From Pagrus major (lineage: Eukaryota; Chordata; Actinopteri; Spariformes; Sparidae): 64,000 nt of DNA. Numbering within the stretch: the stretch's first letter is position 1; each line of letters starts with the position of its first letter. The notes below the pieces were generated by a model. That model saw nothing but the letters and a program-made list of their open reading frames with translations. It was not told the DNA's origin and ran no database searches. Below are positions 1 through 12,600 of this stretch, piece by piece. The translations under genes and the position numbers were made by a program. Location of the stretch: positions 15,925,613-15,989,612 of the forward strand of contig NC_133223.1 in the NCBI RefSeq assembly GCF_040436345.1, in the 5' to 3' direction.

Positions 1-69
1 TAAATCTCTTAATGTGCACCTACAGTATTTCAGTGAATCTGTTGTAAACGTCATGTATTTTGTTCACAG

Positions 70-3000
70 GGTGCATGTGTAAATCTGAACACTCTGGACC
101 AGGTTTCTCCCCTCCATGGAGCCTGCATACAAGGCCACGCAGCTTGCGCCAAACTCCTGATAGAAAATGGGGCAAATGTCAGTAAGGCATCATCGTCTGA
201 TTGTGTGCGCGCGTGTGTGTGCATATATAACAAAATTCAAGACAATCCCAAATGAAGACATTATGTTTTGTGTCTTGCTTTAGAAGAAATTCCTAAATCC
301 TGCTCTAGTCTAGTTAGGACACCATATCAATAATTACTAGGCTGTACTATATGTGGCTGCAATTAAGTAAGATATTAACCCAATACACACACACGCACAC
401 AAACAAGCATGCAGACACATTGATGCATGCACAGTAACACATTAACAAATATAAATCCGTAGATACAAAGTCTGACTTGCCAAGCCGCAGTGCATGTGCA
501 TTAGCATGCTTGATAGCAGATCTGCAGTAAAAATCAGTGGAGGATATTTCGCTACATTAAAGGTCGTATTTGTAAGAAAAGTTGATTTTTGAGAAATAAT
601 GACACCGCAGGTTCAGACATTTGGTGTATGTGCTTGGCTGCGGGGTCCGCCACCATCCCAATGCGGGACAGGCTGGGGCTAGCTATTTAGCATGCTAACT
701 TCAGTAGATATCTTTGCAACACAATACATAGCCATTATAATGTCAAAACTTTATTTACATCATGATGATAATTTTAGTTTAAGTATGAGTTATCAACTGA
801 AATTCTTAAAGGTGCAATATGTAAGAATTTGCCACCTGTCAAATTCATATTCCAAACAAACAGGGGGCAGTATATCATATTAGTAACTGCTAACTATAGC
901 TTCCGTTAGCTAATTAGCTCAGTCAGCTCAGTTAGCCACGAAGCTCATGCTCCAATTGGCTGAATCTCCCTGGACTGGGAGCTTGGAGCACAGGGGGAGT
1001 GTTGCTGATCCTTAATATTGGAACAAAGTGGCTAGGGGCTAGCTGGTTAGCATGCTAGCTTGAGTAGATATCACTGCAACACAGTACATAGATGTCTTTG
1101 ACATAATGTCAAAACTGTAATTTATTCACGTTCTGTTGATAATTTTAGATCATTTTTGAATGTTTTGAACTAAAATTCTTACATACTGCACCTTTAAATT
1201 ATCACTTTACTCACTCGTGTTCACATGACCTGCTCAGCATAAAAACATGACTACTTTTGCCTGATTTGTTTACTAATCTGACTTTCAATTCAAATCGAAT
1301 GAGAATTTCTTGGTGAACTGTCTCATACATATCCTTCCTCGTGTCAGGTAAACAGTTCAACAGTGGATGGACAGACTCCGCTGTCAGAGGCTTGCGCCCG
1401 GGGCCATGTGACCTGCGTCTCGCTGCTCCTCGGACATGGAGCGACTCCCTCAGGAACCAGCCAGTCCAGCTCTCCAATCCACAGGGCGGCAGCGAAAGGT
1501 TAGGGGTCACATTCAACTGACTGCATGCACACGGATAACCTATGCTGAACCAGAATAGTCAGTCACTACAAAATGCACAGAGAGCGCCAAAACATCAGAA
1601 ACACACATCTGAGACATGTATAATGTATTATAAAACAGCGTAGTGTGCGTTGTTGCAGCCTACAAAGCAAAATGATTGCATATTCTTCCGGCAGATTCAA
1701 CGCGGCAGCAGATTTCTAAGCACAGCCTCTCAAGTGCATCAACTCTCAATGTGATGATCTTGGTAACTCTGTCTAGGTCACCCAGAGTGCATTGAGCCGC
1801 TCGTTCAGCATGGCGCAGATGTGGATCAGTATATCGACCAATCAGGTTTCCCTCTGCATGTCGCCTGCTCCAATCAGCATCTGAGTACTGTGAGGAAACT
1901 GCTTCAGCTTGGTAAGAATAACTTGAACTTTTACCCTTGATAGTGTTTAGTTAGTGTGATTTTGGAATAATGTAATGCTACTTTAACACATATAGTCTTA
2001 TTATTGTTAATATGCCGTTTATAAGGACTTACAAGGGCATTGTTACCTATTAACAAATTCTTATAACAAGGACCTGAAGCATTACAGTTTGTTTACAGAG
2101 ATCTAACAGGTGGATCAACATCTCCGGCTCTAACTGACCTCAGTAAAATGAGTAACATCACTCTGTAGGAAAACACACAAAGCTCAAATTATCACAAAGG
2201 AAGGGTTTACCTCTTCAATATGTTTCAACACACTGGGTTTTAATAGAGACAGAAAAAAAGCAAATAACTATTTGAAGGAAAACGATTGGCTCATTTTGCA
2301 GCTGTTATTATTATTTTGGCACATAGCCTAAAGCAACGCAGTCAGACAACGAGGGAGAAAAGCCAGTGTCAGCAAAACAAAAGGGCTAAATCATATTGCT
2401 ACTCAAAAAAAATAAAATAAATAAGATTTAAAAAATGGAACGGTTTAAGAAGTACTCGGGTCATTGACTAAAGTTAAATACTCATGACTTTATTATATAA
2501 TAAAGTATTATATCGTTATTAATGATGCAATAATGCACCAGAGTGGAATGTAACTATGCGCATTTACTCAAGTACTTGTAATTGTAGTGTAATTTTAGGT
2601 ACTTTACACCAGTATCTCCTTTTCATGCCACTCTTCACTTTTTATTTGACGACTATATTTATTACTTTACAGATAAAGATGTTACGTACAACACACATGA
2701 CCACTTCAGTAATATAATACTACTAGTGATTTTAATTGTAATACTTAAGGTACATTTTCCTGATATTCATATATTTTTACTAAAGTGCAGTGCAGGACCT
2801 TTAATTGTAATGGAGTATTTTTTATATATATCAGTACTGCTACTTTTACTTCAGTAAATGACCTGAATACTTCCTCCATCACTGCAGAAGCATCAGATGT
2901 AGTTAGTTGATCATATATCTTGTATGTAAATCCTCAATCTGCCAAATAAATGTAGTGGAGTAAAAGTAAAAGAGTAACAAAGTAAAAAGGAAATACTGAG

Positions 3001-3641
3001 GTAAAACACAAGTAAATATGACCTGAGAATACAGTCTGGGTAAGAAATGGCCCAGAGTCTTTTATCTAAGTAATTATGAGGATGCGATGCAGCTCTGTGC
3101 TCTGCTGCAGAAGAAGAAAAGCTTTAACTGAACTGTCACCTGTTATGTAATGTGAGGAGATCATCAGTCTCTGCTCTCCTACAGGTGCTAGTGTGAACAG
3201 CAGTGTGTCCGGCGACTCCCCGCTGCACATCGCCGCCCGTCTGTCCAGTCCTGACCTTGTGTCTGTCCTGCTCGACCACGGGGCCAACGGCTCCCTGAGG
3301 AACTCAGAAGGCAAACAGCCGCTGGACCTCGCCCCTCCCGACAGCCTGGTGCAGAGGCTGCTGAGACAAATAGGAGGTATTCTACCCAAACCAACCCAGT
3401 AGCCTCACTGTGGGAGTTTTCATGGCCTTTTACATTAATCAAAACATCTCTCTATCATGGCTCCTGCTTCTCCCCTGACACCTGCACAGGAGTGTCTCCT
3501 CTGACGCAGCTGTGCCGGCTGCACATCAGGAAAACTGTGGGCAAGCAGAGGCTGGGCGGGATTCACGACCTTCACCTTCCCACAGAAGTGAAACAGTATC
3601 TTCTCTACCGATCAGACCCAGGGGGAGATCGAATGCACTGA
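70..3641 (+). CDS. asb9: Ankyrin repeat and SOCS box protein, ASB9-like (3' part, five exons)
   Basis: ASB proteins are substrate receptors of Elongin B/C-Cullin-5 ubiquitin ligases; mammalian ASB9 targets creatine kinases. Exons read as 70-177, 1348-1498, 1777-1911, 3185-3376 and 3490-3641. Phases agree (phase 0 after the first, phase 1 after the others) and give 245 residues. Ankyrin repeats are clear: VSPLHGACIQGH, QTPLSEACARGH, SSPIHRAAAKGH, FPLHVACSNQH and DSPLHIAARLSS. The last exon holds a SOCS box with a BC-box-like LTQLCRLHIRK and a Cullin-box-like LPTEVKQYLLY, then a short tail ending at TGA 3639-3641. Human ASB9 is 294 aa, so about 50 N-terminal residues lie upstream of the window. 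The GKQPLDLAPP stretch before the SOCS box and the position next to mospd2 favour ASB9 over its paralogue ASB11, but this is not decisive. The first exon has an unusual GTCAGT donor; see findings. Confidence 0.85.
557..1197. repeat. Two adjacent TTAA-flanked MITE copies (family A) in an asb9 intron
   Basis: A complete copy spans 806-1197. It starts TTAA-AGGTGCAATATGTAAGAATT and ends with the inverse, finishing TGCACCT-TTAA. A diverged copy lies directly upstream (about 557-805, starting TTAA-AGGTCGTATTTGTAAG) and shares the internal block around GCTAACTTCAGTAGATATC. Other family A copies in this window are near 33000-33327, 50209-50541, 59581-59916 and 61833-62000. TTAA at both ends suggests piggyBac- or Kolobok-type mobilisation. 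No coding capacity is seen. Confidence 0.75.
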
Positions 3642-6128
3642 GCAACACGAGACTGTTCACGGTAGTGTTTCACTTCCAGGTCAGCAGAGGGTGTACTTGC
3701 ATAATCTTAGCAGTGAGAAGTCTCATGGCTCATGGTTGAGATTGTAATTAGCTGTAATGATTCTCCTGTGTGGCAGGAACTGGAAACAAACTGATTCTCA
3801 AGATCAATCTGGACTTTTGTGTGGAAACGTAAGTCGTAGAGCATCATTAAATATTAATAAACAATAACATGTACATATTGATACGTAAATGGGAATATGG
3901 GCTCAAATGTTCTATAAATGTTGCAAAATTAAAGTTTCATAATGTTTGATAAACTGAAAGAATAGTTTTTGAATTACACAAGTCTCCACATTCAGCTAAT
4001 ATTGTATTTTTTCTATAAAAAAACATGTTGTTAATGCTGCTGTATTAAGAGTTTTTCCATTAGACCTACAGGACATTAAACATTCTCTCATATAAAATCT
4101 TTATGTCCTGTCCGTGTCGTCTTCACAGTACTCTTGAAAATGGTTCAGTGGCACATAGTGGGCATGTGACTGATGTCAATCAATCTCAACCGAGTCCAAC
4201 GTCATTTGGTCCAAGCATCAAACAAGTCCCATGTCATTTGACTTTTCCTGCAGTATCCGGTCTTTCTAAAAAGAAAAGAGAAGGTATTAGTCAGTGGCAG
4301 ACTCTTGATGTTTGAGGGGCAGGGGCGAAAAAAATTAAAAAGGCACCAGCTGTATGTGAGGGGGCACCAGTGTGCAGAAATGGCACTTGAAGGGCACATG
4401 GGCACAATGTTCCAATCCAACCTGGTCAAAAAGTATAAAAACGATTTGAATTTGTTTATTAAGATTCAGTGAAATACATATAATCCAACAATAAAGAGTA
4501 TAGAGTATAAGACTTTCTTAATTTCCTTCCCATCCGTTTTCAAAAGCGAAATACAGACAGCAAATGACTCAACTGAAAACATAAAAGCCAGAGTCCAGAT
4601 AACCAGTAATTATGATTATTCAAAGGGCCTCCATGTCACAATTTGTAGCAATTTACATGTATTAATAACTTTTTTTGGGCCACGTGAGTGGATTGTCATG
4701 TGAGGTGAAAAATTAGACCGTCCCCGTCTCTCTCGGTTGCCTATACAACCTTGTGGACCATGGACAAGTTATTTAAAGCTGCAGGACTGTGGATTTCTTT
4801 GTGAAGCTGAAGGTCTCGGGTCGAGGGCCTCATCTCAGAGCCTCTATCTGCTCCACTAACAGAAAGCAACAGTAGCTAATGTCAGTTTGGAAATTGAGCC
4901 CGCTAACAATAACTAACAACCAGCTTTCAGCACGCCACAAAAGTTCCACAGAGATGATTACTATCTAGTTATACAGTGTGTGGCGTATGTCTATTTAAGA
5001 CACGCACTGTGTCATTTTCCTCCAGTCTGTGTTTACCAAGAGAAAAAATATGGAAATTCATGGAATGTGGAGAGACATGCTTTTAAAATTGTCTTGCTTT
5101 TCTGTCAGAAAAAAACATCCCCAAGAATCTATTGTTATGCTGAGATATTATGCAAATGGTTCTGTGAAAAATCAGCTGTTTCCCCAAGAGACTGAATAAA
5201 ACAGAAAATATGCGCCGCGCAGGAAAAAAACAAACATTATGTGAACACTGAATGCATTAAGAAAAAAGAGCACGAGACAGATCATATATAAAGAAGTGAC
5301 ACTGAAGCATTCATTGTATGAATGAATGCATCATAACCCTGTTACACTCTGCCAGTTTGTCCTTGAAGCTCAGTTCGGTTGAGAATGAGCTGTGAGAATA
5401 CAGTCTCATGCAGATGATTAAAAGAAGAACCAAGCATTTATTAGCTTCTTGTTTTCTTATGGTGCCGCATTAGCCTACTTTTTATGATAACCTGAGGAGA
5501 AGAGAGGACACTGCAACAAAGATGAAGCAGTAATCTCAACATTTTTATTCCCATCAATTCAGATGCTAAAAACCAAAGAAAAATTGTTTTATATAGGTCA
5601 CTTGTCCTCTGCTTTGCCCTAATCTCGTATTTGCGATGTGCTGGCAGATTTCATGGTAATCATTTGCTTATCCACTGCCTGAAGCAGGAGCACGAGATGC
5701 AAAACAGATCCATCTTCCCCTCTTGATTCTCTCAATACTTTTCTCCACACAAGTCGCATAAATATTGAGTGTGAGCGAGGCATCTTTTGTGATGTCCCCA
5801 AAGCTGCGAGCAGCATGTCAGCTGTCACCATCTGTACCCAAAACTCTTCAAGGGCTCACTGACCTCTGGCCTGTGTGTTTGTCTGTGCATACAGCCAATC
5901 AGTGGGGCTGACAGACCCCGCAAGGAGGGAAAGCAGGAAACAGGTTTAGGATTGACGGAAAAGAGAGGAAAATTGTGAAGAAGGAGAATGGACGATTTTC
6001 CATAAGCATTCTCTTGTTGGGTATGGATTGTATCATTTTTGTGGTGCTACACAGTAGCTGAGTAATGTTTACCACCACTTAAGGCTGGTCAATATATTGA
6101 TTATATATCGTCATCGTGATATATACAG

Positions 6129-6365
6129 AAGCCAGGAACAGCCATAGGTGTGATTATTTTTTGAATGCCGTTATCTCGAGATCAGAAGTTAATAATCGCA
6201 TTATCTTGAGATAACAAAACTCGATTTCTCGAGATAAGGGGAAACATTTGCACGTTATCATGGGAAAACGATAATTGTTATGTCAAAATAACTATATGAT
6301 TAACTCATGATCTTGAGATAACAACATAAACAAAATAATTGCACCTACGGCTGTTCCAGGCCTCC
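6129..6365. repeat. Foldback MITE with internal TTATCTCGAGATAA-type palindromes
   Basis: The left end reads GCCAGGAACAGCCATAGGTG and the right end reads CACCTACGGCTGTTCC, inverted and near-identical over about 30 bp including the adjacent AT-rich block. Between them are several imperfect copies of TTATCTCGAGATAA, itself a palindrome. Related pieces (ATCTCAAGATAAC) continue to about 6500. It is non-coding. Confidence 0.65.
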
Positions 6366-7007
6366 ATACAAGACGCCATCTAAACACTAGGCTTTAAGTA
6401 ATTGGAGGGAATAACCTTTTTGTTTTCTCGTGATAACAGGTTTATTTATCTCACTATCTCAAGATAACAAAGCTTATTTTCTCTAAATAATGAGATGTAT
6501 GAACTAGTTATTATGGGAAAATGATCTCACATAATAGAAAACATTTTTTAAGCATTTAGAAATGCTGTCTTTCCCTAGTTTTGAAGGCTGCATTAAAGTA
6601 AAGTGATGTCATCTGAACTTACCAGACTTGTTCTAATGCTTGCTGTACACACCTTTGTTTCAAAAATACATATTTTACAGAAGACCAACAGTCACCACAA
6701 CAATATTGTCACACTATCGATATCAAGGCATTTGGCAAATAATACCATAATATTTGATTTTATCCACATCACCCAGCTCTATAAGAGCTCTATACATTCG
6801 TTAGCGCCTGCCCATGTATATTATGTATCTATCAAGAGTATTGTAATAATACTATTTGGTTAATGTTGATTTAAAATCTGCACGACATCTGTACAAAATA
6901 GGTGCTGTCACAATTTTGATTTTAAATCGAAAATCCATTGAAATGAGCTTTTAATTTTGATCACTGAAATCTAAAGCAAGTTATTATTTTCTAAATAAAT
7001 AATTTAC

Positions 7008-7184
7008 GAGGCGTCTCAGTAGCTCAATTAGTAGAACGTGCGCCTGTACAGATGTACAGAGGCTGTGTCCCCGTGGCAGCAGCCCAGGGTCATCACCTCT
7101 CTCCCGTCCCAATTTCCTGTCACGCGTAAGCTGTACTACTGAATAAAGCCACGAAAAGGCCCAAAAATATCTATTAAAAAAATG
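7008..7184 (+). mobile_element. tRNA-derived SINE
   Basis: The head resembles a tRNA with an A-box-like stretch, TAGCTCAATTAGTAGAACG. It is followed by the usual teleost SINE body (tctctcccgtcccaatttcctgtc) and a tail ending AATAAAGCCACGAAAAGGCCC then A-rich. I recognise this layout from common teleost tRNA-SINEs. The tRNA part is too degenerate to be a functional tRNA gene. Confidence 0.7.
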
Positions 7185-9300
7185 ACCATATGGCCATTAC
7201 AAATATATGGTGGTCATATAACACTCTTTAAAGAGGAATTTGAAAATGTAAATGACAGTTGTCAGAGCGTAAAACCACTGATCTATTGATCTTTACAAAT
7301 CAAGACTCAACAGGCCAACAATGGCGTAGCTGGGAGTGTTAAATTGAAAATTGAGTTGGATTGTGACCTTAGAATCAAAAGACAATGGAAATGTGGATTT
7401 GGAGAATAATGACACCTCTACTACAGATTATTATTATTTATCTTTTTAATGAAACTGTTGTCAGTTGACTCCAGCCCTACCACCACTGTATTAGCAGTGA
7501 CTTTTAGACACAGAGGGGATGAAAAGGGCCGTGTGTGGTGCTGTAGCTCAACATCTTTTTCCATGTTGACAAAACTAGCACACCCTTCTTATTACATGCA
7601 GCATTCATTAACTTGACCATCAATCCCCCCTTGTCCCAATTTGTCGGTTGAACTAAATCATCGTCTGCTCAAACATCACGAGTGCCCTGGGGCCGGCCAC
7701 ACATTGAACCCGACTTCAATTTAACTAGTGTTTAATGTTAAATCAATACTGTGGAGCGTCAGACTTGCCACATGTGCTGCCTTTAATGACTGAAATATAG
7801 ACATATCAGGTGAGACGTGTCTGTCTGGTAATCAGTGTGAAATGACCGCCCAAATAATTTTCCACTACAGCGATAGTGGCAGCACTGGCGGTGTTCAGCT
7901 ACACTGCACAGCAAAACACAACATCCTGGGTTCAGTGAGGTACTGCGTAGCACTTAGATGCACTTAGAATCAACCAACCTATGTGTGATACTAAAGCTTT
8001 TACCTTCATTCTCTAGAGGCAATCGCTCCATTTAACCCCCATCTCTCTTTTTAGTGCATATAGGGCACTTTCTACCCAAATAGCGCAAAGAGGAAACACG
8101 TAATGCAAGTTTTACACCCAGCGCACACGCTCGCTTAAAACTATCCTTCTACAAACAGCTATTAAAGGAGAACTTTTATACAACCCATATGAAGGCTAAC
8201 CATGAGTTACAGAACAGGCAACACAACACAAATCTTTAGGGAATAAACAATTTGTGGCGACCAAAACATCCCAGTGTTCATAATCAACGCAGGATTAGTT
8301 TACTCGTTATTACATGAGTCACTCTAATCACCCCCTCGCATGCGAGCAGCCACCACCTACTGCGATCAAGCTTCAAATGTTGATGCCAGACAACCCTTAT
8401 GTGCACACATCTAATAACCCAGTTACATCCTGATTGCTCCGAGCCGGATCTTGTTATAGATATCAGTGCTTTCTACTAAGCTACAAGTGGGTTGTGCCAC
8501 GTCTTTCCACTCGCCAGTAATTGCTTTGGTATTTTTAGTTTGGCGGTGTCGGCGTAATTAAAACAAATAGGAGAGATAGTGGAGACAGAGATCTCCTGTG
8601 GGTGCTTGGTCTGAGTGTGAAGAGGTTTAGTAAGGTCAGACACTGCAATGTTTTCAATTAGACACCTCTGTGCTAATGAGGGTTTATTAAAGGGTGCGAG
8701 CACTTATGTAAATCAGGACTACTGAGTGACCAAAACAGCTACGACTCAAGATAAAAGAGATGAGAAGATGCTCTTTTTAGCTACACAACTTTAACCTGTC
8801 CCTCCTGGAAATGCATGTAAAATTATCCTAGAGCGCCTATGCTGCAATTTTTAACCAAGCTACTTGAAGCTCTGTAAGTGCTTCTGGCATTAATCTATAG
8901 GTGTTTGAACACACTGAATAATTAATTTATTTTTCCCGTCTAAAGTTTTTAAAGCAACAATTAGCCTGCAGATGAACTGTAACTGCTAACAGTATCACTG
9001 AAAGTGGACACTTAACACTTTTCTGAGAAAATATTCAGGCGCTTGGCAAAAAACATGCCATTACATTACCTAAAACTACCCCTGCCTGAGAGTACTAGGA
9101 GCACAAACTTGTTATAGTACTTTATTTCCTTATTAACATTAACTTTGTGCATATGAAATAGTAAAAAACAAGTGCTTAGGTGGAAAAACTGCATATTCAA
9201 AGATCAAAATGCATAAAGCTACTCAGGAGAGAGGGGAAAGAAGAGAGAGTGGGTGTTTTAACAGGTTAAATGAAAAGAAATTATGCAAATTGACAAAGTG

Positions 9301-9383
9301 TTTATTTTATATTCTGTAGATTTATACAATATAAAAAATGTACATTATGATCACAAAAATAACTGCAATAAATACACTTTATT
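9301..9383 (-). terminator. Candidate polyadenylation signals for mospd2
   Basis: TTTATT (AATAAA on the minus strand) occurs at 9301-9306 and 9378-9383, about 290-370 bp beyond the mospd2 stop codon. This is a plausible 3' UTR length. No transcript end can be seen from sequence alone. Confidence 0.35.
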
Positions 9384-9670
9384 TTTCCATGATCACTCTT
9401 AAAAAATAACATTACTGATTTCATGTCACGTTGTTAAAAATGTCTCTGTATTTACTCTCAAGTGTCTGAAAAGAGACAATCTCTTTCTATAACAACTTAC
9501 ATGTCCCTAAAGTCAGCCCTCCTCCCCTCCATGACGGCAGCCTGTGAGGAGGGTAGGGGGAGGGGAGAGTTCTGGAGGAACCTCCCTCAGGTGGTCGACT
9601 GTGGCCCCGCTGGAGCCGTCCATCTGTGTGTCTGTGGTCGACAGATGCAGGCGGAGGGAGGTGTGGCAGG

Positions 9671-12600
9671 TCAGGATGGCTGCTGGGAAGTACCCAGCAG
9701 GAAGAGACACAGCACGTTCAGCACCACCAGGACCAGCACCAACCCGACGAGAACCTTCTGCACCCACAGACACGTATTCAGCTTCTGCTCCAGCCGGGAG
9801 TTGCAGGCCATCACACGCATGAGCTAGTGAGATACAAAAATAAAATGGTTGACTGACCTAGTTTATTAATAAAATCATGTAAACTAATTAATTGAAAGGA
9901 ATAGTTTGACATTATTTGGTTAAATAAGAAGAGAAATAATAGTCACATGTCTGTGGGAGAAGTATGGAGTTGGAAAAGGGAGGCAATAGTTTTGCTTAAC
10001 ATACAGACTGCAAGCAAGGAGAAGCAACTATTCTAACCAAGTTTCAAAAATACACCTCTGTCAAATGTTGTATTTTGTTTGTTTATTATGTGCATAAACC
10101 AAAATGAAGAAATGACTATTTTTGGTTTTAAGGGAACTTGAGTGCTTTGACTCGTCCCTGGTGAACAACAGTCAAGTGCAGAGTCTTGTTGTCACCTTGA
10201 GGTTGCGAGTCGATCAGCAGAGAGGAGACACTAAAGTGCTGGGCGGGCACTTGAACTGATGTTTGTCAAGATATTTCGACAACAACAGTTACAGCACGCA
10301 ACTCCTCTGAAAACCACAAATTATCAATTATCCTTTAGAGATGCTGGAAAGTGTGTTTTTACTGACATTGGACAGAGTCAGGCAAACTGTTTACCCTCGT
10401 TTCCAGTATTTATGATAATCTAGGCCGACTGCCTCACTGTTCTAGCTCCGTAGTTAACACACAGATATGAGTTATATTGATTTTCTTATCCCACTCGCAA
10501 GACAGCAACTAAGCTAAAACGCTGAACTATTCCTTTAACTATGTAATAAACCATGTAGTTGTACCTCATGTTGTACACTTAACCTAGATGTTGTCCTTAA
10601 TGATGCTGAATTTGAGTCGTCATCCAGTGTCTGGGTGTGGGTGTTTTTGGATTATACAGTAGAAATACAAAAAACTGTTAATACATCTTTATTGGTGTGT
10701 TTCAACTCTCAGATGCCTTTATAAACAGTAGTTTAGTTTAGTAGTTTCTTCATAACACAAGATGTTGGATGAGTCCGGATTGACTCGGTATTCAATCTGG
10801 ATGGATTCAGTAGATAACGACTGAATTTTTATTTTTGGGTGAAATTATCCTAAAAAATAAGCACTGCAGAAGAACAAGGCTTCTCTTCCACAACAACTCA
10901 CCGCTGTGCTTAATTCCTGCTGTCCACTGCTCCCCATCTCCACAGGGCTGTCCCTGAGAGGACTCACTGTGGGTTTAGAGCTCTCCAGAACATGACAGCG
11001 CAATCTGTGGGAAAGTCACAAGCTAATGAGCGGAGGCCGTCGGGTGATATGCAGCCTACAAGTCCACTGTCACAGCTGTAATGAGAACTGCGTGGCAACA
11101 GACCATCACCATTTCACATATTTACTGACATGGCTCAATAAGACAGCACAGATGGGTACCTGTGTTCCATGATCTTATTTTTTGTTACTTCTTTCCAGAA
11201 CTGTGCAAGTTCTTGTGATCCAACATTGTCCATCTCGGCAGCCATAACCAAAAATCTATCCTGTGGAGAGGCTTGAGAACCTGAACAAAAACATGAAACA
11301 AGTTATGTGAGCCAATACAATGTTGTTGCTGTTTATCAGTCTTTAGACAGAGGGTTAGATTTTTCAGTAAATATGAAAGAAGAATTTAAATTGCTAAACC
11401 AAGGTAGCTGACGGACTTGGTTGAGAAACAGAAACAGAGGGGCTCTAAGTGCTAGACATGACAGTATAGAAAAAAACCCACCACAGCATAAAAGCTAAGG
11501 GGAAAAAAAGAAACCCTGAAATAGGTAGTGCTGATTCCTCTGAGTTCTATGCAGCACATCATGACCTGCAGCTGACATTTCAACGCTTTGAAGGCTACAA
11601 AATGTTTTAACTCGCATAGCGCTGTCAGCTGTCTGATGGTTTGTTTTTGGAAAGATGATTCTTTTATCACTCCTGAAATATGTATGTCAGGTACAGCAAA
11701 AGTGGTTTGTTGGGAAGGTAAGAGACTGGACCATTTGATTATTCTGAGGTTCAGCATTTGGAAGCATCTACTGTGAGAGGAGAAGAGTGCAGAGCTAAGT
11801 GCAGTACCTCCATGTAGAGATACCACTATATCTACTGATGCTCCGGGTTCACAGCTGCTGCTGCTGGGTTTCACTCTGTACTTCTCAGGTGCTGTGGTCC
11901 GTACCTGTGAAGACACAAGAGGCATTGTTAGACTGTGATATGTCAGAAAGTAGGAATAAAGCCAGACACAATTTCCCTTGTTTTGTCTAATAGTCTAAAA
12001 CCATAAGAAAGTCAATGTATAATCAGTGTTTCCCACACATAGACTTTACATAGACGGCCCTCCCAGGTATATCAACGGCCACCGAAGTTAATTAAGCCAA
12101 TGCATTTTAAAAAAAATTCTTTTCAATCCCTCTGAGAGAATGACCTCTCATTCATGATCATGACACCTCTACACCACCTTGTAGGCCTTCTTATGCCATT
12201 GTCTCGTACAAGCTTTTAAGTGCACCTGGTTGTTGCGATGTCATTTGGTACCACGCTGGTTTCAATAGTTTTGAGGCTACATAATTGACAACAAGCCTCC
12301 GCCACAATTGGCTCACCTGCTGTTTTTGGCTGCAGGGCTTTTTTCCCATCGTGCCCCCTTCCTCTGGAATAACCTCCCAGCTGACATTAGACATTCGACT
12401 CTGTTGAGGACTTTAAATCCAAACTTAAAACTTATTTCTTTGGCTTAACCTTTAATTAATCCTCAGTCTTTGATTGCTCAGTTCACTGTACAGATTGTAA
12501 AGCCCACCGAGGCAATGTGATTGTGATTTTGGGCTATATAAATAAAATTGATTTTCATTTTGATTTGGTTTGTGAAAATGCAATCATGGATAAAAAAAAA

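Larger units (their letters stand above)
3642..9670. other. Intergenic region between convergent asb9 and mospd2
   Basis: This stretch holds 3'-flanking sequence of both genes and no ORF with recognisable homology. It contains the foldback element near 6129-6365 and the SINE near 7008-7184, listed separately. The rest (4440-6100 and 7190-9300) is AT-rich sequence in which I recognise nothing. AATAAA-type signals for the minus strand near 9301 and 9378 could serve mospd2. Confidence 0.6.

Noticed and set aside
7011..7090. A functional tRNA gene
   Set aside because: The A-box-like head is followed by SINE body and tail. The cloverleaf and a proper B box are not intact.
9462..9827. A 121-aa plus-strand ORF over the last mospd2 exon, and an RE1-like TTCAGCACCACCAGGACCAG
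   Set aside because: The ORF is antisense to the coding exon for the membrane anchor. The RE1 match is one base out of spacing and lies in constrained coding sequence.
11452..11925. A 157-aa minus-strand ORF as a separate gene
   Set aside because: Only its N-terminal part (VRTTAPEKYRVKP) is real, as mospd2 exon 12. The rest reads through the intron past a valid donor.
12345..12440. An active LINE
   Set aside because: Only the last few tens of residues of a reverse transcriptase are readable, in an intron, with a decayed frame and no upstream domains.
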